Shown here: positions 62,336 through 64,000 of the stretch, piece after piece
Numbering within the stretch: position 1 is the first letter of the stretch
Layout of the letters: the number at the start of each line of letters is the position of its first letter
NCBI RefSeq assembly: GCF_008728855.1
Contig: NZ_CP042906.1
Coordinates: forward strand, 1,240,001-1,304,000
Direction of reading: 5' to 3'
Length of the DNA: 64,000 bases
Source: Hypericibacter terrae
GTDB taxonomy: Bacteria; Pseudomonadota; Alphaproteobacteria; Dongiales; Dongiaceae
Notes under the pieces: generated by a model
The model's input: the letters and a program-made list of their open reading frames with translations, nothing else
Databases searched by the model: none
What the model was told of the DNA's origin: nothing
Translations under genes and position numbers: made by a program

Positions 62336-64000
62336 ATGTCTGCGCAGGAGATGATCGGTGCGTCTGTCCTCATCCGGGCCCTTTTGGACCAGGGTGTGGA
62401 CGTCGTATTCGGCTATCCCGGCGGCGCCGTCCTTCCGATCTATGACGAGCTCTTCAAACAAAACGCGCTGCGCCACATTCTCGTGCGTCATGAGCAGGCG
62501 GCCGTGCATGCGGCCGAGGGCTATGCGCGCTCGACCGGCAAGGTCGGCGTCGTGCTGGTGACCTCGGGTCCGGGCGCCACCAATGCGGTGACCGGCCTGA
62601 CCGACGCGCTGATGGATTCGATTCCGATCGTCTGCCTGACCGGTCAGGTCCCGACCCATCTGATCGGCAATGACGCGTTCCAGGAGGCCGACACCACCGG
62701 CATCACCCGGCCCTGCACCAAGCATAACTACCTGGTGAAGAACGTGGCCGATCTCGGCCGCGTGGTGCATGAGGCCTTCCATGTCGCGCGCAGCGGCCGG
62801 CCCGGTCCGGTCGTGATCGACCTGCCCAAGGATGTGCTGCAGGCCAAGACGACCTATGCCGGCGCGCCGGCGGCGTCCGCGCGCAAGCATCGCAGCTACA
62901 ACCCCCCGGTGAAGGGCGATCCGCGGCAGATCGAGGCCGCGGTCGAGCTCCTGGCCAAGGCCAAGAAGCCGCTCTTCTATTGCGGCGGCGGCGTCATCAA
63001 TTCAGGCCCTGCGGCCGCGCAGCTGCTGAAGGATTTCGTGAAGCTGACCGGCTTCCCCTGCACCCTGACGCTGATGGGGCTGGGCGCCTTCCCGGCCTCC
63101 GATCCGCAGTTCCTCGGCATGCTGGGCATGCACGGCATGTATGAGGCGAACTGGGCGATGCATGATTGCGACGTGATGGTCGCGGTCGGCGCCCGCTTCG
63201 ACGACCGCGTCACCGGCAGGATCAGCGCCTTCTCGCCGAACTCGAAGAAGATCCATATCGATATCGATCCTTCCTCGATCAACAAGAACGTCCGCGTGGA
63301 CGTGCCGATCGTGGGCGATGTCGGCCATGTGCTCGAGGACATGATCAAGGTCTGGAAGGCGAAGCAGATCCAGCCGGACCGCAAGGCGCTCGAGGCCTGG
63401 TGGAAGCAGATCGAGGAATGGCGCGGCCGCAACTGCCTGCGCTTCAAGAACTCGACCAGCATCATCAAGCCGCAATATGCGCTGCAGCGGCTCTATGAGG
63501 CGATCAAGGACAAGGATGTCTACATCACGACCGAGGTCGGTCAGCATCAGATGTGGGCGGCCCAGTTCCTCAAATTCGAGCAGCCCAATCGCTGGCTGAC
63601 CTCGGGCGGCCTCGGCACCATGGGCTACGGCCTGCCGGCCGCGATCGGCGTGCAGATCGCGCATCCCGACGCGCTGGTCATCGACGTGGCCGGCGAGGCC
63701 TCGATCCTGATGAACATCCAGGAACTCTCCACCGCCTGCCAATACCGGCTGCCGGTCAAGATCTTCATCCTGAACAACCAATATATGGGCATGGTGCGGC
63801 AGTGGCAGGAGCTGCTGCATGGCGGCCGCTATTCCGAGAGCTACACGGATTCGCTGCCCGATTTCGTCAAGCTGGCCGACGCCTTCGGCGGCGTGGGCAT
63901 GCTGATCGAGAAGCCCTCCGATCTCGACGGCGCCATCGACGAGATGATCAAGACCCGCCGGACCGTGGTGGTCGATTGCCGCGTCGATCAGACCGAGAAC
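62336..64000 (+). CDS. ilvB: Acetolactate synthase large subunit (3' end outside window)
   Basis: The frame is open from the ATG at 62336 to the window edge (555 codons). It shows GYPGGAVLPIYDEL, RHEQAAVHAAEGYAR (ThDP Glu), PGATNAVTGLTDALMDS, QEADTTGITRPCTKHNYLV and, near the end, ILNNQYMGMVRQW. These identify the catalytic subunit of acetohydroxyacid synthase for valine, leucine and isoleucine synthesis. The ThDP motif reads DVAGEASILMN rather than the commoner GDGSF. GAAGGAAAGG precedes the ATG. The regulatory subunit gene probably follows outside the window. Confidence 0.94.
   Translation, partial: MSAQEMIGASVLIRALLDQGVDVVFGYPGGAVLPIYDELFKQNALRHILVRHEQAAVHAAEGYARSTGKVGVVLVTSGPGATNAVTGLTDALMDSIPIVCLTGQVPTHLIGNDAFQEADTTGITRPCTKHNYLVKNVADLGRVVHEAFHVARSGRPGPVVIDLPKDVLQAKTTYAGAPAASARKHRSYNPPVKGDPRQIEAAVELLAKAKKPLFYCGGGVINSGPAAAQLLKDFVKLTGFPCTLTLMGLGAFPASDPQFLGMLGMHGMYEANWAMHDCDVMVAVGARFDDRVTGRISAFSPNSKKIHIDIDPSSINKNVRVDVPIVGDVGHVLEDMIKVWKAKQIQPDRKALEAWWKQIEEWRGRNCLRFKNSTSIIKPQYALQRLYEAIKDKDVYITTEVGQHQMWAAQFLKFEQPNRWLTSGGLGTMGYGLPAAIGVQIAHPDALVIDVAGEASILMNIQELSTACQYRLPVKIFILNNQYMGMVRQWQELLHGGRYSESYTDSLPDFVKLADAFGGVGMLIEKPSDLDGAIDEMIKTRRTVVVDCRVDQTEN

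Overview
The window is a GC-rich chromosomal segment of an alphaproteobacterium, most likely of the Rhodospirillales type. Three things support this. A split, circularly permuted tmRNA gene lies at 53431-53734. The housekeeping order mrp / hflK-hflC-DUF2065-degP-miaA-ilvB is familiar from that group. SspB, fumarase C, a ribbon-helix-helix protein and a DUF4169 protein occur in one neighbourhood. The species assignment is inference; no 16S rRNA, tRNA or CRISPR was seen.

Layout. 1-7593: tandem proteins of TPR repeats alternating with glycosyltransferase-9-fold domains, including one of 2220 residues. 7688-13603: a coiled-coil protein, a ferritin-like di-iron protein and a fused 5-oxoprolinase/hydantoinase. 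13604-14269: decayed sequence with gene relics and an orphan promoter. 14270-17412: a small lipoprotein, a cupin and an AhpD-like protein, divergent from a MocR regulator. 17543-20157: a HerA-like ATPase and a TauE/SafE permease.

20160-24230 is an AT-richer island of five genes with no housekeeping role. It holds a STAS-like/winged-helix protein, a small unknown protein, a Cys-rich protein, a GHKL ATPase and a CHAT/caspase-like protein. It sits directly beside a sulfonate cluster, is preceded by a promoter with a 10-bp operator, and is the best candidate here for an undescribed conflict or stress-switch system.

24233-36364 is a C2-sulfonate (taurine-like) degradation cluster: acetate kinase, sulfoacetaldehyde acetyltransferase (Xsc), a TauR-like MocR regulator, a polyamine-type ABC transporter, an omega-amino acid:pyruvate aminotransferase and a sulfite exporter. 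Together they could import an aminosulfonate, deaminate it to sulfoacetaldehyde, cleave it to sulfite and acetyl phosphate, make ATP with AckA and export sulfite.

36376-42144 carries an EamA exporter, a D-lactate/glycolate-type flavoprotein, two acyl-CoA dehydrogenases and a CaiD-like crotonase. 42212-48899 holds DUF4169, a giant AsmA protein, and a copper pair (HMA metallochaperone plus multicopper oxidase). 48636-53352 (minus strand) has sspB, two GT2 glycosyltransferases, tfoX, fumC and an RHH protein. Then come ssrA, thyX, a PPOX flavoprotein, mrp, hflKC, DUF2065, degP, miaA and the start of ilvB.

A family of about 36-nt G/C-rich palindromic units, often in inverted pairs, is scattered between genes. 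Two pairs lie wholly or partly inside reading frames: in the oxoprolinase and at the N-terminus of MiaA.
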